Assembly (NCBI GenBank): GCA_023229845.1
Contig: JALNYK010000027.1
Span: 1-40,511, forward strand
Direction: 5' to 3'
Length of the DNA stretch: 40,511 nucleotides
From: Gallionella sp.
Lineage (GTDB): Bacteria > Pseudomonadota > Gammaproteobacteria > Burkholderiales > Gallionellaceae
Positions within the stretch are counted from its first letter, which is position 1. Each line of letters starts with the position of its first letter. The notes beneath the pieces were generated by a model, which had not been told where the DNA came from, searched no databases, and saw only the letters and a program-made list of their open reading frames with translations. This document shows, one piece after another, positions 18,490 to 28,306 of this stretch. The translations under genes were made by a program, and so were the position numbers.

Positions 18490-19410
18490 GTGAATGTTAT
18501 TCTAGTTTCCAATCGATTGGCAAAATCCCGCAGCATCACGCTGGGCGGCTGGCAGATTGCATTGCTGGCGCTGGCTATGTTCGTGATGGTCTGGGTGGCG
18601 ACCTTTGCGCTGCAGTACACGCTGGCGCGCTTTGCGCCGGAAGGTTTGAACGACGGCGTGCGCGCGTTGCTGTCCCGCATACAGAGCGAGGAGCGGCAGA
18701 AGCAGCAGACCTATGTGGACAGCAGTCTGGATGCGATGGCGGCGCGTGTCGGGCAAATGCAGGCGCAGATGCAGCGTCTGGACGCGCTTGGCGCGCGTCT
18801 GGCCAAGCTCTCCGGCATGAAGCCCGAGGAATTTCGTTTCGACCAGCCACCCGCACAGGGCGGTCCGCTGGTGACGGCATCGGTGCAACAGATGTCGGTG
18901 GCGGGTCTGGATCAGCAACTCGATATGCTGACGCAACTGGTGAATGACCGCAGCGACAAGCTGATGGCGCTGGAGACCATGCTGCTGCAGAATCAGTTGA
19001 GCCGCAAGTTGCTGCCGTCGATCCCGCCGATCACCACGGGCTTCTATTCGTCGAACTTCGGCTGGCGTCTCGATCCCTTCACCGGGGCCAGCGCGATGCA
19101 CGAGGGTGTCGATTACATGGTGCCCCAGGGGACGGCCATTCGCGCCTCTGCAGGCGGCGTGGTGGCTTACTCCGATTACCATCCCCAGTATGGTAATATG
19201 ATCGAGATTGATCACGGCAATGACATTGTGACGCGCTATGCGCATGCTTCGCGCTTGCTGGCTAAAGTGGGGCAGGTGGTGCGGCGCGGCGAGAAAGTCG
19301 CCGAAGTCGGCAGCACCGGACGTTCCACCGGCAACCACCTGCACTTTGAAGTTCGCTATAAAGGCATCGCCCAGAATCCCGTGCGCTTTTTGAAGGAAGC
19401 GGCCGGCTGA
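18490..19410 (+). CDS. M23-family (LytM) metallopeptidase, membrane anchored
   Basis: Periplasmic peptidoglycan endopeptidase-type protein. I use GTG 18490, with GGGAG 5-9 nt upstream, giving an N-terminus MNVILVSNRLAKSR typical of this family; an upstream TTG (18445) would overlap dciA. 306 aa: one transmembrane helix (about residues 20-42), a coiled-coil stretch (60-110), and a C-terminal LytM domain with both metal motifs, HxxxD (HEGVDYM) and HxH (HLHFEV), so it is likely active. A terminator separates it from secA. Confidence 0.92.
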   Translation: MNVILVSNRLAKSRSITLGGWQIALLALAMFVMVWVATFALQYTLARFAPEGLNDGVRALLSRIQSEERQKQQTYVDSSLDAMAARVGQMQAQMQRLDALGARLAKLSGMKPEEFRFDQPPAQGGPLVTASVQQMSVAGLDQQLDMLTQLVNDRSDKLMALETMLLQNQLSRKLLPSIPPITTGFYSSNFGWRLDPFTGASAMHEGVDYMVPQGTAIRASAGGVVAYSDYHPQYGNMIEIDHGNDIVTRYAHASRLLAKVGQVVRRGEKVAEVGSTGRSTGNHLHFEVRYKGIAQNPVRFLKEAAG

Positions 19411-19431
19411 TGGCGATGCAGTAATGTCCGG

Positions 19432-19463
19432 GGGTGAGGTGATGAATCGCCTCACCCTTTTAT
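19432..19463 (+). terminator. Intrinsic terminator between M23 peptidase and secA
   Basis: Stem GGGTGAGG (19432-19439) and CCTCACCC (19450-19457), with a further GAT/ATC pairing in the loop, followed by TTTTATTATTT. It would end transcription of the peptidase and leave secA to its own promoter. Confidence 0.85.
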
Positions 19464-19488
19464 TATTTGCAGCAGAGAAAACGAGAAC

Positions 19489-22209
<2,721 letters not shown>

Positions 22210-22231
22210 TACGCAAAAGGGAGAAAGCAAG

Positions 22232-22717
22232 ATGTCACTAGTGATCGATACGCTGCGCACCTCAACCATCACCGAAGAGCTGAGCGATGCCGAGGTGGAG
22301 ATTCTGGGGGGGTTGTTCGATGTCCGCGACTACAAAGGCGGGGATGTCATCGTCAAGCCGGGAGATGAGCAGCCCGATAACTTGTACATTCTGGCGCACG
22401 GCGATATCGAGGTGAGGATACAAAGCGGCGAAGGCGCGGCCACCATCCACGTCCTCAAGCCGGGCGACCTTGCCGGCATGATCACCTTCGTCGGCGGCGC
22501 GGCGTCTCAAGTCAGCGCGACGCTGTATGCGGTCGGCGACACCAAGGTGTTGAGCCTGGAGCGCGTCAAGTTCGAGACCCTCATCAACAGCCATCCGATG
22601 ATCATGTACCGCGTGATGCGCGGCGTGGCGCGCAACATGCACGGCATCGTGCGCCGCATGAACACCGAGTCGGCCGAGCTCAGCAACTACATCTACCGTA
22701 CCCACGGACGCTACTGA
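22232..22717 (+). CDS. Cyclic nucleotide-binding-domain protein without a DNA-binding domain
   Basis: 161 aa, with an AGGGAGAAAG ribosome binding site. Residues about 25-125 form a Crp-type beta-roll (GGDVIVKPGDEQPDNLYILAHGDIEV; LKPGDLAGMITFVGGAASQVSATLYAV), ending in a long helix (HPMIMYRVMRGVARNMHGIVRRMN). There is no helix-turn-helix, so it is not a Crp/Fnr regulator; it may be a stand-alone sensor. The phosphate-binding Arg expected after the GE-type motif is not evident, so cAMP binding is doubtful. Its TGA is the first part of a 60-nt repeat element. Confidence 0.8.
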   Translation: MSLVIDTLRTSTITEELSDAEVEILGGLFDVRDYKGGDVIVKPGDEQPDNLYILAHGDIEVRIQSGEGAATIHVLKPGDLAGMITFVGGAASQVSATLYAVGDTKVLSLERVKFETLINSHPMIMYRVMRGVARNMHGIVRRMNTESAELSNYIYRTHGRY

Positions 22718-22775
22718 TGAAACAACTAGCCATCCCACTTGGTCGCCAAAAGACGGCAACCAAGTGGCTGGTTAT
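22716..22775 (+). repeat. 60-nt hairpin element, copy upstream of argJ
   Basis: Outer arms AACTAGC and GCTGGTT pair (one wobble), the inner stem is ACTTGGT-GCC with GGC-ACCAAGT around AAAAGA. It begins at the stop codon of the cNMP-domain gene and ends 14 nt before argJ. Sister copies: 1960-2019, 3072-3131 and 25633-25692. Confidence 0.85.
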
Positions 22776-22800
22776 AGGAAGAACCAACTATGCCGGTTAA
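22717..22800 (+). CDS. Possible 27-residue leader ORF in the hairpin element
   Basis: ATG 22717 overlaps the preceding stop (TGATGA), and the frame stays open through the repeat until TAA 22798-22800, which lies 8-10 nt inside argJ. The peptide begins MKQLAIPLGRQKT and contains KWLVI. Similar peptide readings (RLGRQKTPAKSLVI, RLTQQETLGKSLVI) occur in other copies. It could simply couple translation across the insert to argJ. There is no independent evidence of expression. Confidence 0.3.
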   Translation: MKQLAIPLGRQKTATKWLVIGRTNYAG

Positions 22801-24007
22801 TTTGACTACGCCCGCTGCGGCCGATCTTTTGCCCGTTGCGGGCGTTTCTCTGGGAACTGCGGAAGCGGGCATCAAGCGCCCCGACCGCAAGGACGTGCTG
22901 GTGATGCAACTGTGCGAAGGCGCACAGGTCGCCGGCGTATTCACCACCAACCGTTTCTGCGCCGCGCCGGTGATCGTCGCGCGCGAGCATCTGGCGCAGC
23001 CTGAAGGCATACGCGCGCTGGTGGTCAACACCGGTAACGCCAACGCCGGCACCGGCGAACAGGGCATGCAGGACGCGCGCGCGACCTGCACCGCGCTGGC
23101 CGGATTGCTGGGCTGCAAGCCGTCGCAGATCCTGCCGTTCTCCACCGGCGTGATCATGGAGCCGCTGCCGGTCGCCAAGATCGCCGCCGGCCTGCCGCGT
23201 GCGGTGGCCGATGCGGTCGAAGACAACTGGTTCGACGCCGCCCACGCGATCATGACCACCGACATCGTCGCCAAGGCGGTGAGCAAACAGGTGCAGATCG
23301 ACGGCAAGACCGTCACCGTGACCGGCATGTCCAAGGGCTCCGGCATGATCCACCCGAACATGGCGACCATGCTGGGCTACATCGCCACCGATGCGGAAGT
23401 TGCGCAACCGTTGCTGCAACAGATCGTCAGCGAAGCTGCGAACCGTTCGTTCAACTGCATCACCGTCGACGGCGACACCTCCACCAACGACGCGCTGATG
23501 CTGATCGCCACCGGCAAGAGCGGTGCCGAGGTCAACGAGACGAACCGCACCGCGCTGCAAGCCGTCGTCACCGAAGTCGCCACCGTGCTGGCGCAAGCCA
23601 TCGTGCGCGACGGCGAGGGTGCGACCAAGTTCATCACCATCAGGGTCGAGGGCGGAAAAGACGAGGCCGAGTGCAAGAAGATCGGCTACGCCATCGCCCA
23701 CTCGCCGCTGGTCAAGACCGCGTTCTTCGCCTCCGACCCCAACCTCGGCCGCATCCTCGCCGCGATCGGCTATGCCGGCGTGGGCGATCTGGATGTCGAC
23801 AGGCTTTCGTTGTACCTCGACGATGTGCTGGTCGCGGAGAACGGCGGGCGTGCGGCTTCCTATCGCGAAGAAGACGGACAGCGCGTGATGCAGCAGAGCG
23901 ACATCACCATCCGTGTCGTGCTGAATCGCGGGGCGGTGAATGCGACGTTGTGGACTTGCGATTTCTCGTACGATTACGTGAAGATCAACGCGAGCTATCG
24001 CAGCTAG
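22790..24007 (+). CDS. argJ: Glutamate N-acetyltransferase / amino-acid acetyltransferase ArgJ
   Basis: Recycles the acetyl group in arginine synthesis (N-acetylornithine plus glutamate) and may also make N-acetylglutamate. 405 aa. ArgJ precursors cut themselves before a Thr; the site is visible in KGSGMIHPNMATMLGYI, with the nucleophile at Thr193. Other marks: AGVFTTNRFCAAPV, NTGNANAGTGEQG, DGDTSTNDALML, and the C-terminal DFSYDYVKINASYRS. The start ATG 22790 has AGGAAG just after the hairpin repeat. Confidence 0.97.
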   Translation: MPVNLTTPAAADLLPVAGVSLGTAEAGIKRPDRKDVLVMQLCEGAQVAGVFTTNRFCAAPVIVAREHLAQPEGIRALVVNTGNANAGTGEQGMQDARATCTALAGLLGCKPSQILPFSTGVIMEPLPVAKIAAGLPRAVADAVEDNWFDAAHAIMTTDIVAKAVSKQVQIDGKTVTVTGMSKGSGMIHPNMATMLGYIATDAEVAQPLLQQIVSEAANRSFNCITVDGDTSTNDALMLIATGKSGAEVNETNRTALQAVVTEVATVLAQAIVRDGEGATKFITIRVEGGKDEAECKKIGYAIAHSPLVKTAFFASDPNLGRILAAIGYAGVGDLDVDRLSLYLDDVLVAENGGRAASYREEDGQRVMQQSDITIRVVLNRGAVNATLWTCDFSYDYVKINASYRS

Positions 24008-24039
24008 TGAGTCATTCCGGCGCAGCAGGGAACCTGGTT

Positions 24040-24064
24040 CCCTCTCCCTTGCAGGGAGAGAGGG
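24040..24064. repeat. Short CCCTCTCCC/GGGAGAGAGGG palindrome after argJ
   Basis: Stem CCCTCTCCC and GGGAGAGaGGG with loop TTGCA, 33 nt after the argJ stop. It resembles the murG and murE repeat but lacks the duplicated left part. There is no U-run, so termination is doubtful. Confidence 0.6.
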
Positions 24065-24098
24065 TAGAAGCCCTACCTTTCTACATCAAAGTCAAAAT

Positions 24099-24314
24099 CG
24101 TCGGGGGTAGCCCGACAGCTAGTCCCTTTTCTTGTCTTGCCAAGAAAAGGAACCAAAAGAAGTCGCCCCCAGCTTGCCGCCGCTACGCGGTCCCCTGCGT
24201 TGCTCAAACGGTCAGGCGGCTGCGGAACTCGCGCTTCGCGCTCAGACAGTCCTCGCCGACTACCCCTGACCGTTTTCCGCTACTCGGCGGCGCACAGGGG
24301 AAAGAAATTCAAAA
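24099..24314 (+). repeat. Large structured repeat, left copy
   Basis: About 216 nt, near-identical over most of its length to the inverse of 25386-25608. It contains several internal hairpins: GTCGGGggtagCCCGAC; CCTTTTCTTG with CAAGAAAAGG (24125-24150); AAACGGTCAGG with CCTGACCGTTT (24206-24275). Small open frames within it look spurious. The inner edge is followed by a separate perfect 12-bp hairpin, ATGCAGGGCAAC/GTTGCCCTGCAT (24327-24352). Confidence 0.9.
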
Positions 24315-24425
24315 CCGTAAACCCTGATGCAGGGCAACAAGTTGCCCTGCATGCTGCGGCGATAGGCAAAACAATTCGACTCCGGTACATTTGAGCCTGA
24401 GGCTACAACCCTGAGAGGTGATGTT

Positions 24426-25349
24426 TTGGAAAATTCAAATGCAAGGGGTAATTGGTTTGTCAGATTACTTATAGTAGCGTTCTGTGCGTTTCTAGGTACG
24501 CTGGTCGTTTATCGTTATTTCTATATTGACCCAAAGGCCGAAATATCAGTTGGTCTTCTCGTGTTACTTGCATTTATTTTGGTGCTCGTACTTAGCGAGC
24601 TGTTTGACAATTTCTCTGTAGGGAAACTTGTCACCATGTCTCGTGTTCTCAAAGATAAAGATGCTCAAGCATCCGAACTTAAGAAAGAGAATTTAGAGCT
24701 TCGCAGCCAGCTAATTTCAATATCGACCTCAGTTTCACAGAGGCAGACAAGTACGAACATATTTGGTTTGCCCGAGAGTATGGTTGATCTTCTGACGGTT
24801 AAGAAGGCTCCTGCGGAGGAAGTTGAAAACAAGAAGATAGAGGAGGAGGCCCCTTCTCTACCTCAACCGCAGGCCGTTGTTGAGCGGCAATTTGATCGTG
24901 CGAAAGCAGAAGAGCTGGCGATTGGCTCGTTCGTTACAAGCAACAACTTGCAGGCATTCAATCTTATTCGAGATGCAAAACTGTCTACCCAATTTTCTGG
25001 CATAGATCTTATTACTAATGTAACGCCTATCTTTGACGCCTATATAAACACCGCGGATTCTGAAATATTTGTTGAAACGCGGCCAACACAAATGGCATCA
25101 CTTATGTTTCGCGACAGATTATATGTGATGCTTACAAAGATTCATCATTACAAGACAATCAAAAAGGCCAACGTGTATTTGGCTTTATTGCTTGTGGATG
25201 TGCCTGAATTGTCAACTTCTCGCATGGCGAATACGTACATTGATCGTTTGATGCGAGAATTTGAGCCAGCTATAACATCCGGGCTTTTACGGATTCATAC
25301 GATAGTGCCAACGGCTGAAGAGCTTCAAGGCCTATACCGCACTGCATAA
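24426..25349 (+). CDS. Low-GC membrane protein with coiled coil and possible nuclease-like C-terminal domain
   Basis: 307 aa, family not recognised. TTG start with AGAGGTG 5 nt upstream. Two transmembrane helices (about residues 12-33 and 40-60), a coiled coil (about 72-100), an acidic and proline-rich linker (126-150), and a soluble domain (155-307). In that domain PIFDAYI (Asp204) is followed by EIFVETR (Glu217, Arg219) and then helices. This spacing recalls the D...ExK core of PD-(D/E)XK nucleases, with Arg in place of Lys. The resemblance is weak, and the domain may be inactive or unrelated. Base composition suggests transfer. It is the only gene in the repeat-bounded island. Confidence 0.75.
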   Translation: MENSNARGNWFVRLLIVAFCAFLGTLVVYRYFYIDPKAEISVGLLVLLAFILVLVLSELFDNFSVGKLVTMSRVLKDKDAQASELKKENLELRSQLISISTSVSQRQTSTNIFGLPESMVDLLTVKKAPAEEVENKKIEEEAPSLPQPQAVVERQFDRAKAEELAIGSFVTSNNLQAFNLIRDAKLSTQFSGIDLITNVTPIFDAYINTADSEIFVETRPTQMASLMFRDRLYVMLTKIHHYKTIKKANVYLALLLVDVPELSTSRMANTYIDRLMREFEPAITSGLLRIHTIVPTAEELQGLYRTA

Positions 25350-25358
25350 CCTGATAAT

Positions 25359-25377
25359 GTGGGCACGAAGTGCCCAC
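25359..25377. repeat. Hairpin GTGGGCAC/GTGCCCAC after the low-GC gene
   Basis: Perfect 8-bp stem with loop GAA, 9 nt after the stop codon. There is no U-run. It takes the same relative place next to the right large repeat as the ATGCAGGGCAAC hairpin does next to the left one, but its sequence differs. Confidence 0.7.
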
Positions 25378-25385
25378 GCAGTGGG

Positions 25386-25608
25386 TTTGAATTTTGCCTT
25401 TTATCCCCTGTGCGCCGCCGAGTAGCGGAGGCTGGTCAGGGGTAGTCGGCGAGGACTGTCTGAGCGCGTAGCGCGAGTTCCGCAGCCGCCTGACCAGTCG
25501 AGCAACGCAGGGAACCCGCGAAGCGGGCGGCAAACCGGGGGCGATTTCTTTTGGTTACTTTTCTTGGCAAGACAAGAAAAGTGACTAGCTGTCGGGCTAC
25601 CCCCGACG
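25386..25608 (-). repeat. Large structured repeat, right (inverted) copy
   Basis: About 223 nt, the inverse of 24099-24314. Hairpins are kept with different bases: ACTTTTCTTG/CAAGAAAAGT (25557-25582) and CTGGTCAGG/CCTGACCAG. An extra C-G pair appears in CCCGC/GCGGG. These differences preserve pairing. Confidence 0.9.
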
Positions 25609-25632
25609 GTGTTGTTTTAGTTTCAGCCATTC

Positions 25633-25692
25633 ACGCTTCGACATAGCCATTCGATTAGGCCGTCAAAAGACGCCAGCCAAGTCGCTGGTTAT
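25633..25692 (+). repeat. 60-nt hairpin element, copy upstream of mutT-thiE
   Basis: The right half (GCCAAGTCGCTGGTTATC) matches the murE and murF copies; the left half (CGACATAGCCATTCGATTAGG) is more diverged. Inner stem is partly kept: GGCcGTC with GACgccaGCC. It ends 33 nt before the mutT-thiE start. Confidence 0.75.
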
Positions 25693-25725
25693 CAGCACGA
25701 ACGGCCTAATTAGGATGAAGTCACA

Positions 25726-26676
25726 TTGAGTAATTCAACAGCAAACAGCAAAATCGTCGAGGTCTCTGCCGCCGTCCTCCAGCGTCCCGACAACTCCTTC
25801 CTCCTCGCCCAACGTCCACCCGACAAAATCTGGGCCGGCTACTGGGAATTTCCCGGCGGCAAGGTCGAGCCCGGCGAGACGGCGCGCCATGCGCTGGTGC
25901 GCGAACTGCGCGAGGAACTCGGCATCGAGGTCGAGACCGCCTATCCGTGGATCACCCGCGTGTTCACCTATCCGCACGCGACGGTGCGGCTGAACTTCTT
26001 CCGAGTGACGGCGTGGAGCGGCGAACTGCATCCGCACGAGGGACAGCAGTTCGCGTGGCAGCATCCGCCGCAAGTTCTGGTTACGCCCATTCTCCCCGCC
26101 AATGCGCCCATCCTGCGTGCGCTGGAGTTGCCGCCGCTGTATGCGATCAGCAATGCCGCCGAGCTGGGCGTGGAGGAATTCATGCGACGGCTGGAGACGG
26201 CGCTGACTAACGGGCTGCGGCTGGTGCAGTTGCGCGAGAAGAATCTTGCTCGCGACGAGTTGCGCAAACTGGCGCGGCGCGTGGTGGCGCTGGCGCATGC
26301 GCATGACGCGAGGGTGCTGCTGAACGGCGATGTGGAACTGGCGCAGGAGGTCGGTGCGGATGGGGTGCAGCTGACCGGTGCGCAACTTGCGCAACTGAAC
26401 GAGCGCCCGGCAGTGGATTGGTGCGCCGCGTCCTGTCATAGCGCGGAGGAGTTACGCAGGGCTGAAGCGCTGGGGTGCGACTTCGCGTTGCTGTCGCCGG
26501 TGTTGCCGACGAAGTCCCATCCGGGTGCGCCGCATCTGGGGTGGGAGAGTTTCGAGTCTATCGCGGCGGGTGCGACGATCCCGGTGTATGCGCTGGGCGG
26601 GCTACAGCTGGGCGATATGGAGACGGTTTGGCAACATGGCGCGCATGGTGTCGCGCTGTTGCGTCAGGCTTGGTGA
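25726..26676 (+). CDS. Nudix hydrolase (MutT) fused to a ThiE-like domain
   Basis: 316 aa. N-terminal Nudix domain (residues 8-135) with an intact Nudix box, GGKVEPGETARHALVRELRE then ELGIEV, as in 8-oxo-dGTP hydrolase MutT. The C-terminal domain (about 140-316) is like thiamine-phosphate synthase ThiE (LRLVQLREKNL, GADGVQLTG, ALLSPVLPTKSHPG, PVYALGG). This fusion is known in proteobacteria; whether the ThiE part is active is not clear here. TTG start with AGGA 10 nt upstream. It overlaps the convergent yacG by 13 bp. Confidence 0.92.
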   Translation: MSNSTANSKIVEVSAAVLQRPDNSFLLAQRPPDKIWAGYWEFPGGKVEPGETARHALVRELREELGIEVETAYPWITRVFTYPHATVRLNFFRVTAWSGELHPHEGQQFAWQHPPQVLVTPILPANAPILRALELPPLYAISNAAELGVEEFMRRLETALTNGLRLVQLREKNLARDELRKLARRVVALAHAHDARVLLNGDVELAQEVGADGVQLTGAQLAQLNERPAVDWCAASCHSAEELRRAEALGCDFALLSPVLPTKSHPGAPHLGWESFESIAAGATIPVYALGGLQLGDMETVWQHGAHGVALLRQAW

Positions 26677-26849
26677 TCGGTTTCCGGTAAGTCCTGCTCG
26701 CGTTGTTCGACGCGATATTCTTCGTTCGCCCACTTCCCCAGATCGATCATCTTGCAGCGCTCGCTGCAGAACGGACGGAAGCGATTATTGGTATCCCATT
26801 GGTGCTCTTTGCCGCATTGCGGGCAGGCGACGACAGGTTTTTTAGACAT
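26664..26849 (-). CDS. yacG: DNA gyrase inhibitor YacG
   Basis: 61 aa zinc protein. I start at the ATG complementary to 26847-26849, which overlaps the zapD stop by one base; the frame extends further upstream, but that part lies within zapD. Zinc ligands CPQCGKEH and FCSERCKMIDLG are intact, with the usual C-terminal WANEEYRV. YacG binds GyrB and inhibits gyrase in E. coli. Confidence 0.94.
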   Translation of the reverse strand: MSKKPVVACPQCGKEHQWDTNNRFRPFCSERCKMIDLGKWANEEYRVEQREQDLPETDHQA

Positions 26850-27610
26850 TACGAGGACAGGCTGCAGAAGGTCAGTTCGAACGGGACGTCCTGATCGCAC
26901 CGCGTGGTCTTCGCCGCGTAGTCGGCGGCGATGAAGCGGATGTTGATGGCGTATTTGTTGGCACCGACTTCGGGTATGCAGGCCAGGTCGCGATTCAGGC
27001 TGACGCGCAGCATCTGGGCGACGCGTCCGCCCTGCATCTGCTGGAATGCGCCCTGATGGGCGGTGAAGCGCAGCACCTTGCCGTTTTCACGCAGCAGGCG
27101 CAGCACGATGCTCATGCCGCCTTCGATCGGCAGTAACGGGGCCAGCCAGGCCTGCAGGTCGCGGCGGCGCGATTGGGCGTCTTGCTCCTGCCAGTAGTGG
27201 TAGGAAGGCAAGTCGAATTCGCAGGTGCCGCCGGGCATGCAGGCACGCTGCTTGATACCCATCAGCCATTCGTTGTCGCGCAGGTGCTGGCCGATCTTGC
27301 CGCTCATCGCGAGCAGGTCGGTGGAGATATGTTCGATTTCGCCCAGGATCGCGTCCAGTGCAACTTCTGAAATCGCGGGATTGTTGTGCAGTGCGGCGAG
27401 CAGGCGTTTCTGGCGTTCCAGTTCTTGCAGCAGCTCCGATTTCAGATCAGCGCGGCTGGACACTTCGAGAATTTCGAACAGCGTGGTCAGCGCGGCGTGG
27501 TGCTCCATGCTGCTGTCCTGCGCGGTGAAATATCTCATGCGGGCGAACAAATCCTCAAGGCGCAGCAGGGTGCGCATCTTTTCATTCAGAGGAAACTCGT
27601 AGCTGATCAC
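26849..27610 (-). CDS. zapD: Cell division protein ZapD
   Basis: 253 aa, FtsZ-bundling protein of the DUF1342 family. Characteristic starts and stretches: ISYEFPLNEKMRTLLRLEDL, DNEWLMGIKQRACMPGGTCE, and the C-terminal beta-rich part ending NIRFIAADY ... VPFELTFC. GTG start at 27610 with a poor Shine-Dalgarno site. It is followed directly by yacG on the same strand, the usual coaE-zapD-yacG order. Confidence 0.95.
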   Translation of the reverse strand: MISYEFPLNEKMRTLLRLEDLFARMRYFTAQDSSMEHHAALTTLFEILEVSSRADLKSELLQELERQKRLLAALHNNPAISEVALDAILGEIEHISTDLLAMSGKIGQHLRDNEWLMGIKQRACMPGGTCEFDLPSYHYWQEQDAQSRRRDLQAWLAPLLPIEGGMSIVLRLLRENGKVLRFTAHQGAFQQMQGGRVAQMLRVSLNRDLACIPEVGANKYAINIRFIAADYAAKTTRCDQDVPFELTFCSLSS

Positions 27611-27679
27611 GCTGTTGTCGCTCGGTGCATGGTAGTTGGGTTATTGGGGGCGAACGATATATTGGATTTCGGCATATCG

Positions 27680-28306
27680 TCAATCGTTGTTTTGCATATA
27701 ACTGCGATGCAGTGCGGCGACCTGTGCGGCCAGGCCGTCGAGATCGCCGTCGTTGCGGATGACGTCGTCGGCCAGTGCAAGCCTTTCGGTGCGCGGCGTC
27801 TGGCTGGCGATGATTGCACGCACTTCCGTTTCGGTCAGGCCGCTGCGCCGAACGACGCGTGTCAGTTGGGCCTGTTCGTCGCAGTCCACGACCAGCACGC
27901 GCTGCGCCAGGCGGCGGAACGCCGGGGCCCGCGGCAGCAGCGGTACGACGAGGATCGCGTAGGGCGCAGCGGCGTTCTGAGCGAGTTCGGATTCGGCCAG
28001 CGAGAGTATCAGCGGGTGTAGCAGCTCTTCGAGCCGTTGTCTGGCTGCGGGATCGGCGAATGCCAGCGCACGCATCTCCGGGCGATTCAGCGCGCCGTCA
28101 TGTCCGATGTAGCGTTCGCCGAATGCGGCGCGGATTGCCGGGATGGCGATGCCGCCGCTCTGGGTCAGCCGGTGCGCGATGGCATCGGTGTCTATGATGG
28201 CTGCGCCGTGTCCGGCGAACAGGTCGGCTACGGTGCTCTTGCCGCTGCCGATGCCGCCGGTGAGGCCGACGACCAGCCGCCTGTCCTGAGCCTGTCGAAG
28301 GATCAT
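27680..28306 (-). CDS. coaE: Dephospho-CoA kinase CoaE, repeat-derived N-terminal residues
   Basis: Last step of coenzyme A synthesis. 208 aa (E. coli 206). P-loop VGLTGGIGSGKST at about residues 13-25, IDTDAIAHRL after it, LVVPLL in the core. The start ATG lies in the pilD stop (ATGA). Residues 2-9 (ILRQAQDR) are encoded by a TTCGACAGGCTCAGGAC repeat (28280-28301), so the true gene may have gained its first codons from this repeat. Confidence 0.94.
   Translation of the reverse strand: MILRQAQDRRLVVGLTGGIGSGKSTVADLFAGHGAAIIDTDAIAHRLTQSGGIAIPAIRAAFGERYIGHDGALNRPEMRALAFADPAARQRLEELLHPLILSLAESELAQNAAAPYAILVVPLLPRAPAFRRLAQRVLVVDCDEQAQLTRVVRRSGLTETEVRAIIASQTPRTERLALADDVIRNDGDLDGLAAQVAALHRSYMQNND
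28280..28301 (-). repeat. TTCGACAGGCTCAGGAC repeat at the start of coaE
   Basis: On the coding strand it reads CCTTCGACAGGCTCAGGACA, directly after the ATG and ATC codons. Same family as the two copies ending murD, one base shorter. Confidence 0.85.

Larger units (their letters stand above)
24099..25608. mobile_element. Putative accessory island: low-GC gene bounded by inverted structured repeats
   Basis: About 1.5 kb placed between argJ and mutT-thiE. Its single gene is clearly AT-richer than everything around it, and its two ends are ~220-nt inverted repeats. No transposase, integrase, or clear target duplication is visible, so the unit would need help in trans or may be a recombination cassette. 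The alternative is a transferred gene with two dispersed repeats that happen to flank it. Confidence 0.4.

Noticed and set aside
24040..24064. argJ terminator
   Set aside because: Good stem, but no U-run follows; treated as a repeat.
24137..24394. Open frame within the left large repeat, with a related open frame on the other strand of the right repeat
   Set aside because: Arg/Ser-rich composition, no ribosome binding site, and explained by the structured repeat sequence; looks like a spurious ORF.
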